DNA of 64,000 nt from Gammaproteobacteria bacterium (GTDB lineage: Bacteria; Pseudomonadota; Gammaproteobacteria; Xanthomonadales; Wenzhouxiangellaceae), in the NCBI GenBank assembly GCA_021772985.1, contig JAJFKX010000049.1, positions 1 through 64,000 of the forward strand, in the 5' to 3' direction. The notes below the pieces were generated by a model that searched no databases, had not been told where the DNA came from, and worked only from the letters and a program-made list of their open reading frames with translations. Both the position numbers and the translations under genes were made by a program. Positions 25,825-35,320 of this stretch are shown here, piece by piece; position 1 is the stretch's first letter, and each line of letters opens with the position of its first letter.

Positions 25825-27876
25825 TTAGTCGTTATCACCTTTCTGATGAGCTGCTACCAGCTCTTTCTGAACACTCGCCGGTACCGGATCATAATGGCTG
25901 AATTCCATGGTGTAACTGCCATGGCCACCCGTCAGGCTTTTCAGCTCGACCTGGTAATCCTGCAATTCACTGAGTGGAATTTCTCCTTCAATCATCATCA
26001 TGCCGCCGCGCATGCTTTCCGTGCCACTGATTCTGGCCCGCCGGGAAGCCAGGCTGCCGGTGATATCGCCCATGTATTGACCGGGTGCCAGCACATGCAA
26101 AGTGACCACCGGTTCCAGGACCTGTGGACGGGCATTGTGAATGGCATCCAGAAAAGCCTTTTTACCCGCGGTCGAAAATGCAATTTCCTTGGAATCAACG
26201 GCATGGTATTTGCCATCATAGACAGTTGCTTCCACATCCTGGACGTTGTAACCGGCGATACCACCCTCGGTCAGCACCTGGCGTACACCTTTTTCCACTG
26301 CTGGAATCAGATTGGTGGGAATAGCACCGCCAACCACTTTATTGACAAATCGAAAGCCTTCTCCACGTGCTAATGGCTGTACCCGCAGAAATACCTCACC
26401 GAATTGGCCAGCGCCACCGGTTTGTTTTTTATGCCGGTAATGTCCTTCAGCATTACGGGTAATAGTTTCTCGATAAGCGATTTTTGGTGGACGGGTATCC
26501 AGATCCAGGTTGTACTGTGTTTTCAGCCGTTCCAGAGAGACCCGTAAGTGCATATCGCCCAGACCTCGCATAACGGTTTCGTTCAACTCCTGGTTATGCT
26601 CAATAATCAGACAGGGGTCTTCCTGCTCTAATTTCTGGATTGACTCGGCCAGTTTTTGCTCCTGACCACGGCTGGCAGGCTCCAGTGCCAATCCCAGCAT
26701 TGGTTGTGGGAAATCCAGAGGCTGCAGGAAGTAGTGATCTTCATCGTGTGAGTCGTGCAGCACCGCGCCATAGTGCAGTTCATCAACTTTAGCTACAGCG
26801 CAAATGTCACCTGGAACACCTTGAGACTGTTCGCTGTATTTCCCGCCTTGCAAACTAAACAAGTGGTTGACTTTGAATGGTTTGCGGCCATCACCGATAT
26901 ACAGTTCAGTATCTGATTTGACAGTTCCCTGATAGATTCGAAATACCCCCAGTTTGCCGACAAACGGGTCGTTAATGATTTTGAATACCCTGGCGATGAC
27001 ATGTGCATTTGGATCAGGTTGCGCCTGCACCTGTTCAGCTTGTTCAACATCTTCCGGATCGCCTTTCATGAATGGCGGCGGGTTGCTTTCCGCAGGATTT
27101 GGAATTAGTCGTTTGCAGAACTTCAGCAATTGCCCCAGTCCGGCGCCGGTATTAGCCGATACAAAACAAATAGGGATCAGATGACCTTCGCGCAGCGCTT
27201 GTTCGAAGGCGTCATGCAGTTCGTCTTTGGGTAAATCTTCGCCTTCCAGGTATCGGTTCATCAGTGATTCACTGGTTTCGATCACCTGATCAGTAATTTC
27301 TGAATGCGCTGCATCAAGCGAGAAAATATCGGTTTCACCCTGTTCATTAAAAAAACAATCAAGCACCTTGGTGTAGTTCTCGGTGGGTAGATTGATAGGC
27401 AGGCACTGGTTGCCGAATTCCTCTCTGATTTCGCGTACCAGAGCTTCCAGATCGATGCCTTCGGCATCAATTTTGTTGATCACTATAATCCGGCACTTAT
27501 CACGTAAACGTGCACGGCGCAGCATTCTCCTGGTGGCCAGTTCGATGCCATTTTGGGCATTGATTACAATCATGCTGGTATCGGCTGCATCCATCGCTGG
27601 AAGTGCCTGACCACGAAAATCAACCAACCCTGGTGTATCCAGGATGTTGATATGAACACCCTCGTATTCCATGCCGGTAATCGCTGAATATAATGAGTGC
27701 TGATACTCTTTTTCCAGCGGCCCGTGATCGCTGACAGTTGTGCCGCGTTCCAAACTACCTGATTCACCCAACATGCCGGTTTTTACCAGCAGAGCCTCCA
27801 ATAATGTCGTTTTACCCGCACCACTATGTCCCAATAAGGTCAGGTTGCGGATAGATTTGGTGTCATGGTTACTCAT
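25825..27876 (-). CDS. Elongation factor G-like translational GTPase (second EF-G)
   Basis: A 683-residue five-domain GTPase of the EF-G-like group, slightly shorter than canonical EF-G. GTPase motifs: G1 GHSGAGKTTLLEA (canonical EF-G has AHIDAGKTT), G3 DTPGLVDF, and G4 NKID. Domain 2 starts near 290 (VIARVFKIINDPFVGKLG), and domain IV contains RHKKQTGGAGQFGEVFLRV. The GHSGAGKT form marks the paralogue often called FusA2/EF-G-like, not the factor encoded with rpsL-rpsG, and no ribosomal genes are adjacent. Its role in cells is poorly defined; backup or specialised translocation or recycling is the usual idea. Confidence 0.9.
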   Translation of the reverse strand: MSNHDTKSIRNLTLLGHSGAGKTTLLEALLVKTGMLGESGSLERGTTVSDHGPLEKEYQHSLYSAITGMEYEGVHINILDTPGLVDFRGQALPAMDAADTSMIVINAQNGIELATRRMLRRARLRDKCRIIVINKIDAEGIDLEALVREIREEFGNQCLPINLPTENYTKVLDCFFNEQGETDIFSLDAAHSEITDQVIETSESLMNRYLEGEDLPKDELHDAFEQALREGHLIPICFVSANTGAGLGQLLKFCKRLIPNPAESNPPPFMKGDPEDVEQAEQVQAQPDPNAHVIARVFKIINDPFVGKLGVFRIYQGTVKSDTELYIGDGRKPFKVNHLFSLQGGKYSEQSQGVPGDICAVAKVDELHYGAVLHDSHDEDHYFLQPLDFPQPMLGLALEPASRGQEQKLAESIQKLEQEDPCLIIEHNQELNETVMRGLGDMHLRVSLERLKTQYNLDLDTRPPKIAYRETITRNAEGHYRHKKQTGGAGQFGEVFLRVQPLARGEGFRFVNKVVGGAIPTNLIPAVEKGVRQVLTEGGIAGYNVQDVEATVYDGKYHAVDSKEIAFSTAGKKAFLDAIHNARPQVLEPVVTLHVLAPGQYMGDITGSLASRRARISGTESMRGGMMMIEGEIPLSELQDYQVELKSLTGGHGSYTMEFSHYDPVPASVQKELVAAHQKGDND

Positions 27877-28067
27877 AAAAATCCTAATGTCTTATAGTTG
27901 CATATTATCCGATATAGTTGAGCATATCATTACTGCACCGGCGGGCGCACATCAAACATGTAGCCTGACCATGCTTGATGGGTAAAAAAGACCACGGTTC
28001 AGGTTCAATTCATACAATATGACTATGATATTGACACTTGGATAGACACTAGTTGGAGAACAATTCG

Positions 28068-28628
28068 ATGTTTAACAAACACATTACTCAAGGGAGTGAC
28101 CAGTTACCTCGGTTATTGCTGGGGCTGGTGTTGCTGAGCTTGTTACTGGTATCCGGGTGTGCAACCTATGGATCTTATGACAGTTATCAGAGTGGACGCT
28201 ATGTGTACGCGGATGTGCTGGATTATGAACCAATCGAAGGTGATGTCCGTGTGAATGCGCCAAGAGTTGTTTGTTATGAAGAATATAATGACCGCAAGCC
28301 CTCCGCAGCTGCACCAATTTTTGGCGCTATTATCGGCGGTTTAATAGGCAGCGCCATTGATGGTGGTTATGATCGTTCAGCAGGTACAGTGATCGGTGCG
28401 GTGGCAGGTGGTGCGATAGCGCACGATATAGATCGGACCAACAGTCGCCGTGGCACACAAGTTCGCGAACGCTGTGATGAATATGATGACTATCATTATG
28501 AACAAGGTGTAGCAGGGTACAAAGTGACCTATCAGTATGCCGGTAAGATCGGTGAGCTGCAGACCGATTATGTGCCTGATGATGTTATCCGGGTACCTTA
28601 CGAGCTGGTTTCAGGTTCGCACTATTAA
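28068..28628 (+). CDS. Glycine-zipper outer-membrane lipoprotein
   Basis: A 186-residue lipoprotein of the 17-kDa surface antigen/SlyB type. The ATG at 28068 with GGAG upstream is preferred to the TTG at 28053. The signal peptide ends in a lipobox LLVSGC, so the mature N-terminal Cys is lipidated. A Gly-zipper region follows (PIFGAIIGGLIGSAIDGG and AGTVIGAVAGGAIAHDIDR), a pattern thought to insert as a helical hairpin in the outer membrane. Two further Cys lie in the soluble part. A role in envelope stability is the family expectation only. Confidence 0.87.
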   Translation: MFNKHITQGSDQLPRLLLGLVLLSLLLVSGCATYGSYDSYQSGRYVYADVLDYEPIEGDVRVNAPRVVCYEEYNDRKPSAAAPIFGAIIGGLIGSAIDGGYDRSAGTVIGAVAGGAIAHDIDRTNSRRGTQVRERCDEYDDYHYEQGVAGYKVTYQYAGKIGELQTDYVPDDVIRVPYELVSGSHY

Positions 28629-28699
28629 CCACCATAAAACGTTTTGCTTTGAGTGTTTTTCTGATCTTAAAGTGGAATGAACCGGCCAGTATCAAGTTG

Positions 28700-28733
28700 T
28701 AATCTAATCCCGGGTTAACCCGGGATTAGATTA
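28700..28733. repeat. Perfect 34-bp palindrome at the end of prmC
   Basis: Two 17-base arms (28700-28716 and 28717-28733) are exact inverse copies with no spacer, centred on CCCGGGTTAACCCGGG. It lies one base from the prmC stop and about 70 bases after the convergent lipoprotein gene. As RNA it would form a very stable hairpin on either strand, but there is no T-tract, so it may be a bidirectional terminator, an RNA-protecting hairpin, or a binding site. Confidence 0.7.
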
Positions 28734-28734
28734 A

Positions 28735-29604
28735 CTAACCGGCAGCAGGCGAGAGTCTTGCCATGGTTACCCTGGGTTGTCCTGCCAAATCGACAATCGT
28801 GCGGATATTCTGCCATGGCCCCTGATCAAATATTGCCCGGACATCAGCAGCTTGATCAAACCCATGTTCCATCAATAACCACCCGAATGGTTTTAAATAA
28901 GCCGGAGATTGCTGAACAATCTGTCGCAATGCATCGGTAGCATTGTCACCAGGAGATAAAGCAAGCTGTGGTTCATAACGGCAGTCACCTTGTGATAGGT
29001 GTCGATCACCTGCTCGCACATAAGGTGGGTTGCTGACGATGATATCAAGTGTGCCAGGTATGTCGGGTAGGGCCTTCAACCAATCACCAGCATAAAACTC
29101 TATATTGCAGAGTTGATGTCGTGCTGCATTTTTTTTCGCCAGAACAAGCGCATCGGCTGATATATCTGTGGCCACAATATGTGCATTGATCCGTTGTTTG
29201 GCCAGTGCAATGGCAATCGCACCTGAGCCCGTGCCGAGATCGGCGGCATTGCCGTTTTCCGGCAGCAATAATAAGGCATGGTCAACCAGCAACTCAGTTT
29301 CCGGACGTGGAATGAGTACGCTTTGGTTAACTTCCAGGCGCAAGCCGTAAAATTCGCGATGGCCAAGCAGGTAGGCGACCGGTATGCCCTGGCAGCGTTG
29401 TTCAACAAGTGCATAAAAAGCACTTAGCTTGGTATCAGTCAATTCCAGTTCCGGATAGGCCATTAAGTAGCTGCGCCGACTGTCAAGCACATGTGCCAGT
29501 AATAATTGAGCTTCCCGCAGGGCGTTTTGCTGGTCTTCAGACTCCAGTTTTTCGGCTGCAGACAGGCGCTGCTGCGCCTGTTGCAGAAGTTGCTTAATAG
29601 TCAC
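28735..29604 (-). CDS. prmC: Release factor glutamine methyltransferase
   Basis: Methylates the Gln of the GGQ motif in peptide-chain release factors RF1 and RF2, using SAM. The GTG at 29604 gives a 289-residue protein, the family length; a longer frame would run back into the permease gene. Seen: a helical N-terminal domain, the SAM loop DLGTGSGAIAIALAK, and the catalytic NPPY motif in VSNPPYVRAGD. It begins 19 bases after the RND permease stop and is probably translated from the same message; no strong Shine-Dalgarno site is visible. In many relatives it follows prfA, which is not here. Confidence 0.92.
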   Translation of the reverse strand: MTIKQLLQQAQQRLSAAEKLESEDQQNALREAQLLLAHVLDSRRSYLMAYPELELTDTKLSAFYALVEQRCQGIPVAYLLGHREFYGLRLEVNQSVLIPRPETELLVDHALLLLPENGNAADLGTGSGAIAIALAKQRINAHIVATDISADALVLAKKNAARHQLCNIEFYAGDWLKALPDIPGTLDIIVSNPPYVRAGDRHLSQGDCRYEPQLALSPGDNATDALRQIVQQSPAYLKPFGWLLMEHGFDQAADVRAIFDQGPWQNIRTIVDLAGQPRVTMARLSPAAG

Positions 29605-29623
29605 CGGGCAACACCGGTAACAG

Positions 29624-32600
29624 CTATTGATTACTGGGTTGGAAGTCAGGGTAGTCCTGCTGTGGACGTCCCATGACGCGATCACGTTGTCGGCCCACCC
29701 AGTGTTTGATATCCACACCAACCATATATAAAGCAGGAATCATAAACAGAGTATTGACTGTGGCAAACACAATGCCAAAGGCCAGTGAGGCGGCCATTGG
29801 AATCACAATTTGCGCCTGTAGGCTGGTTTCCAGGAACACAATCGGAGCCAGCCCGAGGAAGGTGGTCAGGGAGGTCAGCAGAATCGCTCGGAAACGGCTG
29901 CGTCCTGCATTGACGACGGCATCATAGGTCGGCACGCCTTTGCGTCTGGCCCGATTGACAAAATCAATCAGAATCAAACTGTCATTCACCACCACGCCAC
30001 TGAGTGCGATGATGCCAAACATTGACAACATACTGACATCCAGACCCAAAATCAGGTGGCCGAACAGAGCGCCGATAATTCCAAACGGCACCACTGACAT
30101 AATCAGCAATGGTTGCAGGTAAGAACGCAATGGAATTGCCATCAATGCGTAAATCAGGAACATCGCGAAAGCAAAACCTGCCAGCAGGTCGGATGCCAGT
30201 TGTTGCTGGTCTTCAGTAGCTCCATCCAGACGGGTTTTGATGCCGGGGTAGCGAGCAACCAAATCCGGGATAAACGCTGATCTGATTTCATCGGAAATTT
30301 TGCCGGGCTCAGCAACATCTTTATCGACTTCAGCAGAGATTGAAATGGCGCGTTCCCTGTTAAACCGCCGGATGACAGTAGGGCTGGAGGAAAACTGGAC
30401 GTCTGCAACCGTGGCAAATGGTACTTCATCACCATTCGGAGTACGGATGCGCATGTTATCCAGGTAGCCTACCGAATCACGTTGATCACGCGGGTAACGG
30501 ACCATGACTTTAACTTCATCTTTGCCGCGTTGGATACGCTGTACTTCTTCGCCAAAAAAGGCCTGCCGTACCTGACGGGCAAGATCATTCAAACTCAGGC
30601 CCAGAGCTTCAGCTTCCGGCTTGATATTAAGTTTAATTTCACGGTTACCGCCTTCATAACTGTTGCGGATATCAAATACACCATCATAAGTGCGTATTTT
30701 CTCAGCCAGTTCACCAGCTGCAGCCTGTAACTGATCCAAGTCGCTTCCGACCAGATTAAAGGCTACCGCAGGTCCACTGTTGGGCCCACCGGCCGAAGAG
30801 AAACTAAGCGTTTTAGCACCGGCAATTTCACCAATCTTTTCACGCCAGCGACGCTCTACTTCCTTGGCAGAGACCAGTGCGTTTTCATCCTTAACCAACT
30901 CCACCAGCAAGGTGCCCGCAGTATCACGGCCTGACCAGATAAAAGTGGTATTCACTACCGAACCGGCGGATACGCCCAGTTCTGTGCTGAGTTCTTCATC
31001 GACTTGTACCAAAGTATCTTGCAGTCGATCCAAAGCGCGATGGGTAGTGCTGGCCGGGCTGCCTTCATTCATTTCAATATTGACCTGGATGAAATCACCC
31101 GCCAAATCAGGGAATACGACTACTCTCAGTACCCCGCCAATCAATAAGCTGAGTGAAAGAATCAATGCAGATACAAAAATCGACACCGTTAAGTAACGGT
31201 TTTTGATGGCCGAACGAATCCATGGGACGTAGCGGTTATTGGCAAAATCCTGCAAGCCTTCTGCAAAGCGTCTTTGCATACGTAGCAGTGGGTTTCGGTT
31301 ATTGGGATCAACCGGCTTGATTTTCATGTGCGCCAGATGCGCAGGCAAAATAAGTTTGGATTCAACCAGCGAAAATATCAAGGCTAAAATCACTACCCAA
31401 CCAATCGAGGAAAAGAATTGCCCACTGATACCTGAAACCATCAGAATCGGCATGAATGCTGCAACGGTGGTGAGTACCCCAAATGTAGCTGGAACGGCCA
31501 CCTCCATGGTGCCATCGACAACGTTTTTAACCGAATGCCCATCCTTGCGGATTTTGGTGTAGACGCTTTCGCCGATAATAATGGCATCATCAACCACAAT
31601 ACCAAGAACCAGGATAAAGCCAAACAGACTTAGCATATTGATGCTAACTTCCGGGATACGCATCAGCCACAAAGTGCCCAAAAACGCGACCGGCAGACCA
31701 ACCATTACCCAGAACGCCAGTTTGAGGCGTAAGAACAATGCCAGTACCAGGAACACCAATATGGCACCCTGGGTCAGGTTTTTGTTCATCATGTCCAGAC
31801 GGCCTTTCAAGTAATAAGAAATATCAGCCCAGTAATCGACATCAACGCCAGAGGGTAAATTGGCACGCTTGCTATCAATATAGTTACGTACGGTTTCTGC
31901 AATCGCAAGCTCGCTTTGGTCACCGACCGATAGCACCCGGATAGCAATGGCGGGTTTGCCGTTGTGCAGGGTATAGCGTTCACGCTCTTCAAATGCGTCT
32001 TCAACATTGGCGATATCCGATAACATCAACCGGGTGCCATCAGGGTTAGTGCGTACCACGATGTTTTCAAAATCGGTGCCGGTATAGGCTTGGCCTTTGG
32101 TCCGTAGCAATATGTCTCCGGAGGCGGTATCTATAGAGCCGGCTGGCAAATCCAATGATCCGACCCGCACTGCTTGAGCCACTTCGGCCATGGTTAACCC
32201 ATATTTGCGCAGTGTTTGTTCACTAACTTCAATAGCAATTTCATAATCGCGATCACCAACGACTCCAGCGCGGGTCACACCAGGCAGTTGCACCAGTTCG
32301 TTGCGGACAATCTTGGCATATTCTTTTAATGTCCTTTCGCCAACATCGCCGAATACGGAAATCCACATGACTTCCTGGGTCCATTGGCTCTTGGTGATAA
32401 CCGGTTTTTCGGTTTCAACCGGAAAGGTGGAAATACCATCCACCCGCAATTTGATTTCGTCCAGGACCTCTGCAGCGGCATAGCTTTGCTTGACATCAAT
32501 GACAACCGTTCCGTTGCCTTCACGACCGAATGAGGTGATTTTATCGATGCCTTCAATATCCTGAATGGCTTCCTCTACCTTGACCAGAACACCTTCTTCA

Positions 32601-32797
32601 ACTTCGGTTGGACTGGCACCCAGGTATGGCACCCGGATAGTAACCTGATTGGGGTCAATACTGGGCTGAATTTCTTTTTTGATGGTAAATGCTGACCACA
32701 GCCCACCTGCTATGAGTGAGAACATCAATAAGTTGGCAGCCACATGGTTTTCGGCAAACCAGGCGATTATGGATTCGTACCAGTTACGTTGTTGCAT
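29624..32797 (-). CDS. RND efflux permease (HAE1-type)
   Basis: An inner-membrane proton-driven exporter of 1057 residues, the usual size for AcrB-type pumps. It has a first membrane helix near residue 20, a large periplasmic porter loop, helices 2-6, a second loop and helices 8-12. The proton-relay Asp pair is in VLGIVVDDAIIIGES on helix 4. It follows its membrane fusion protein by 31 bases. No outer-membrane channel gene accompanies the pair, so it probably uses a shared TolC-like channel. The substrate is unknown; it belongs to the broad-spectrum subgroup rather than the metal pumps, judging from the helix-4 motif. Confidence 0.93.
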   Translation of the reverse strand: MQQRNWYESIIAWFAENHVAANLLMFSLIAGGLWSAFTIKKEIQPSIDPNQVTIRVPYLGASPTEVEEGVLVKVEEAIQDIEGIDKITSFGREGNGTVVIDVKQSYAAAEVLDEIKLRVDGISTFPVETEKPVITKSQWTQEVMWISVFGDVGERTLKEYAKIVRNELVQLPGVTRAGVVGDRDYEIAIEVSEQTLRKYGLTMAEVAQAVRVGSLDLPAGSIDTASGDILLRTKGQAYTGTDFENIVVRTNPDGTRLMLSDIANVEDAFEERERYTLHNGKPAIAIRVLSVGDQSELAIAETVRNYIDSKRANLPSGVDVDYWADISYYLKGRLDMMNKNLTQGAILVFLVLALFLRLKLAFWVMVGLPVAFLGTLWLMRIPEVSINMLSLFGFILVLGIVVDDAIIIGESVYTKIRKDGHSVKNVVDGTMEVAVPATFGVLTTVAAFMPILMVSGISGQFFSSIGWVVILALIFSLVESKLILPAHLAHMKIKPVDPNNRNPLLRMQRRFAEGLQDFANNRYVPWIRSAIKNRYLTVSIFVSALILSLSLLIGGVLRVVVFPDLAGDFIQVNIEMNEGSPASTTHRALDRLQDTLVQVDEELSTELGVSAGSVVNTTFIWSGRDTAGTLLVELVKDENALVSAKEVERRWREKIGEIAGAKTLSFSSAGGPNSGPAVAFNLVGSDLDQLQAAAGELAEKIRTYDGVFDIRNSYEGGNREIKLNIKPEAEALGLSLNDLARQVRQAFFGEEVQRIQRGKDEVKVMVRYPRDQRDSVGYLDNMRIRTPNGDEVPFATVADVQFSSSPTVIRRFNRERAISISAEVDKDVAEPGKISDEIRSAFIPDLVARYPGIKTRLDGATEDQQQLASDLLAGFAFAMFLIYALMAIPLRSYLQPLLIMSVVPFGIIGALFGHLILGLDVSMLSMFGIIALSGVVVNDSLILIDFVNRARRKGVPTYDAVVNAGRSRFRAILLTSLTTFLGLAPIVFLETSLQAQIVIPMAASLAFGIVFATVNTLFMIPALYMVGVDIKHWVGRQRDRVMGRPQQDYPDFQPSNQ

Positions 32798-32828
32798 GTC
32801 GGTTCTCCGCTAATGCCGGATGTTATGT

Positions 32829-34232
32829 TTAGTTTGCTGAGGCGGTAGCCTGATCGACACTGACCTGTTGTTGGGTAGTGTCGGCTACAGTGCCGGGTGC
32901 GTCTGTTTCAAACTCGTCAGGAGACTCAGCTGTATTGTCGGTCGCAGCCGAATCGGATTGATCACTGGCCAATTGGCTTAAATCTTCAGCTGATTGCTGG
33001 CTGGCGTCATCACCATAAATTCTCAGCGGGCTACCGGGAATAGGCGCAGCAATGGCTGTGGTAATTACCCGGTCACCAGGTTCAAGACCGGCACTGATAT
33101 AAACTTCTGCGGGGGTGGCCCGGTCGATAACTACATCACGCACATCCAGTTTGTTATCAGCATCGGCGATCAAGATTTTGCCATCTTCACGCAGGCTGGA
33201 ACGTGGTAGTGCAACCACGTCATAGGCCGATACACCTTCAATTTCAGCATTCACAAAAGTACCGACACGTAGTGGGGTGCTGCGGTTAGTGCCGAGCAGT
33301 CCGTATGGGTCTTCAACAACGGCCACCGCATAGGTTACCCGGGTCGCTGCATCGACTACACCTTCAGTCCGAACAATTTTGGCATTCCAGGTTTGTTGAG
33401 AGCGGTTATTAGAAGTGGATAAAATTACCGGTGTGAATTGTACCTGTTCACTTCTGCGCATCGTATCTGGTAATTGCACGTAGCTCAGATCGTTTTCCGT
33501 CAACGGTAGGCGAATTTCAGCTACGTCTACAGCGAATGTGGTGCCCAGTGTTGTGCCCAATGAAACATACTGTCCCAGATCGACTTGGCGATTTTTCACC
33601 AGCCCCGCATACGGCAAACTGATCTTGGTACGCTGCATGTCGCGCTGTGCTCTTTGCAGTGCAGCCTGCATGGCTTTTACATTGGCTTCGGATTGAGCCA
33701 GTTGTGGTTCACGCAGCACCAAGGTATTGGGTTGTTTACCGCTGCCGCCGATCAGCCCATTCAGATTTTCCCAATCCTTGCGGGCCTGTTCAGTACGGGC
33801 ACGTTCTTCCGCCACCTGTGCCTGGGCATTGGCCAGGTTGGCCTCAGCGAGGGTTAATGCAGCCTGATAGTCGCTGGGGTCAATTTCCATCAAGACTTCA
33901 CCAGCCTGGAAGAACCCTCCAGCAACAAATACAGGTGACAATTTGACCACCTTGCCGGCAACTTCAGGCACCAGTGTGGTTTCGGTGCGTGGTTCAACCG
34001 TACCTTGCGATTTGATTGAATACACCAGGCTTTGCTGGCTGACTGTTACCGTATCAACCAGTTGTGCTACAGGTGGTTTTTCCTCTGCCGGTGGGGGTTG
34101 TCTCAAAGCTGCAAACGCGATCAGTAAAAACACGCTGCCGACGACTAGAAATATGGGCAGAAACCGTTTAAAAAATGACGGTTTGCGCTGAGAAACAGCC
34201 GGGATGTAATGATTATTGGTGTTATTGCTCAC
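32829..34232 (-). CDS. RND efflux periplasmic adaptor (AcrA/MexA-type)
   Basis: Membrane fusion protein of the pump. I place the start at GTG 34232, with AGG six bases upstream, which gives 467 residues beginning VSNNTNNHY; an ATG at 34244 is possible. One membrane helix (FLPIFLVVGSVFLLIAFAAL) anchors it. Then come lipoyl halves (IKSQGTVEPRTETTLVPEVAG), an Ala/Glu-rich helical hairpin, a beta-barrel, and a C-terminal acidic Ser/Asp/Gln-rich tail of about 60 residues that is not part of the core fold. It is divergent from map with about 200 bases between. Confidence 0.9.
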   Translation of the reverse strand: MSNNTNNHYIPAVSQRKPSFFKRFLPIFLVVGSVFLLIAFAALRQPPPAEEKPPVAQLVDTVTVSQQSLVYSIKSQGTVEPRTETTLVPEVAGKVVKLSPVFVAGGFFQAGEVLMEIDPSDYQAALTLAEANLANAQAQVAEERARTEQARKDWENLNGLIGGSGKQPNTLVLREPQLAQSEANVKAMQAALQRAQRDMQRTKISLPYAGLVKNRQVDLGQYVSLGTTLGTTFAVDVAEIRLPLTENDLSYVQLPDTMRRSEQVQFTPVILSTSNNRSQQTWNAKIVRTEGVVDAATRVTYAVAVVEDPYGLLGTNRSTPLRVGTFVNAEIEGVSAYDVVALPRSSLREDGKILIADADNKLDVRDVVIDRATPAEVYISAGLEPGDRVITTAIAAPIPGSPLRIYGDDASQQSAEDLSQLASDQSDSAATDNTAESPDEFETDAPGTVADTTQQQVSVDQATASAN

Positions 34233-34430
34233 GATTAACCTCATTTGAAGCCGTAACCTACGACTTTGCAGCGTATTGTCTTGCTTATTCCAGGATAAAA
34301 CCTGTGCCAAAAGCCATGGCTTTGAAATTGAGTGATTTCGCCATTGTTAATTATTGGGTGTGCTCGACATCCAGAACACATCAGATTTGAATGCATTACA
34401 ATATATGACAACTAAATATGGATAAGTGCA

Positions 34431-35216
34431 ATGCTGGAGCGTATTCAACGCGGGGCTGTGATCAAAACTGAAGCTGAAATTGAATTAATGGCAGTGTCCG
34501 GTCGTCTGGCCGGTGAAGTGCTGCGGATGATCGCACCGCATGTGCAGCCGGGTGTGTCCACCGAGGAATTAAACAGCATCTGTCATGATTATATAGTCAA
34601 TCAACAGCAGGCTGTTCCAGCACCACTGAATTACCGTGGTTTCCCCAAGTCCATCTGCACCTCAGTCAATGATGTGGTTTGCCATGGGATTCCCGGTGAC
34701 AAGAAGCTCAAGAAGGGTGATATCGTTAATATTGATGTCACGGTTATCAAGGATGGATGGCATGGTGACACCAGCAAAATGTTCTATGTGGGTGATGTTC
34801 CAGTACGCGCTCAGCGGGTCTGCGAAATTGCCCATTCTGCAATGGTACGCGGTATTGAGATGATCAAGCCCGGTGTTCGATTAGGCGACATAGGCCATGC
34901 CATTCAAACCCTGGTTGAGGCTGAAAGATGCTCAGTCGTGCGTGATTATTGCGGCCATGGTATAGGTCGGGTTTTCCACGAAGATCCACAGGTGTTGCAT
35001 TACGGTCGACCTAATACCGGGTTGGAATTACTGCCTGGAATGGTGTTTACGATTGAACCGATGGTGAATCTGGGGCGCAAGGAAACGCGGTTGATGGCCG
35101 ATGGATGGACAGTGAAAACCAAGGATCGCAGTTTGTCAGCACAATGGGAACATACCATTGCGGTTACGCCTGATGGTTATCGGGTATTAACCTGTTTACC
35201 AGGCGATCCGCTCTGA
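34431..35216 (+). CDS. map: Methionine aminopeptidase, type I
   Basis: Removes the initiator methionine from new proteins. The 261-residue length matches bacterial type Ia enzymes. The five metal ligands are in place: Asp in VNIDVTVIKDGWHGDTS (both Asp), His in CGHGIGRVFHE, Glu in FTIEPMV and Glu in QWEHTIAV. The start at 34431 is an ATG. glnD follows 104 bases later in the same direction, a conserved map-glnD order in Gammaproteobacteria. Confidence 0.96.
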   Translation: MLERIQRGAVIKTEAEIELMAVSGRLAGEVLRMIAPHVQPGVSTEELNSICHDYIVNQQQAVPAPLNYRGFPKSICTSVNDVVCHGIPGDKKLKKGDIVNIDVTVIKDGWHGDTSKMFYVGDVPVRAQRVCEIAHSAMVRGIEMIKPGVRLGDIGHAIQTLVEAERCSVVRDYCGHGIGRVFHEDPQVLHYGRPNTGLELLPGMVFTIEPMVNLGRKETRLMADGWTVKTKDRSLSAQWEHTIAVTPDGYRVLTCLPGDPL

Positions 35217-35320
35217 TATCAGCAAAAGTGGTTGATGACTTGCCAGCCACACACCTCATCAGCATGCCAAACTGATAGATCAGTCATGAGTATGTCCATG
35301 AACCAGCACATGTTGTATAA

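Noticed and set aside
30482-31562. Several long plus-strand frames inside the RND permease gene
   Set aside because: They are opposite-strand shadows of a 1057-residue gene with clear family motifs and have no plausible products.
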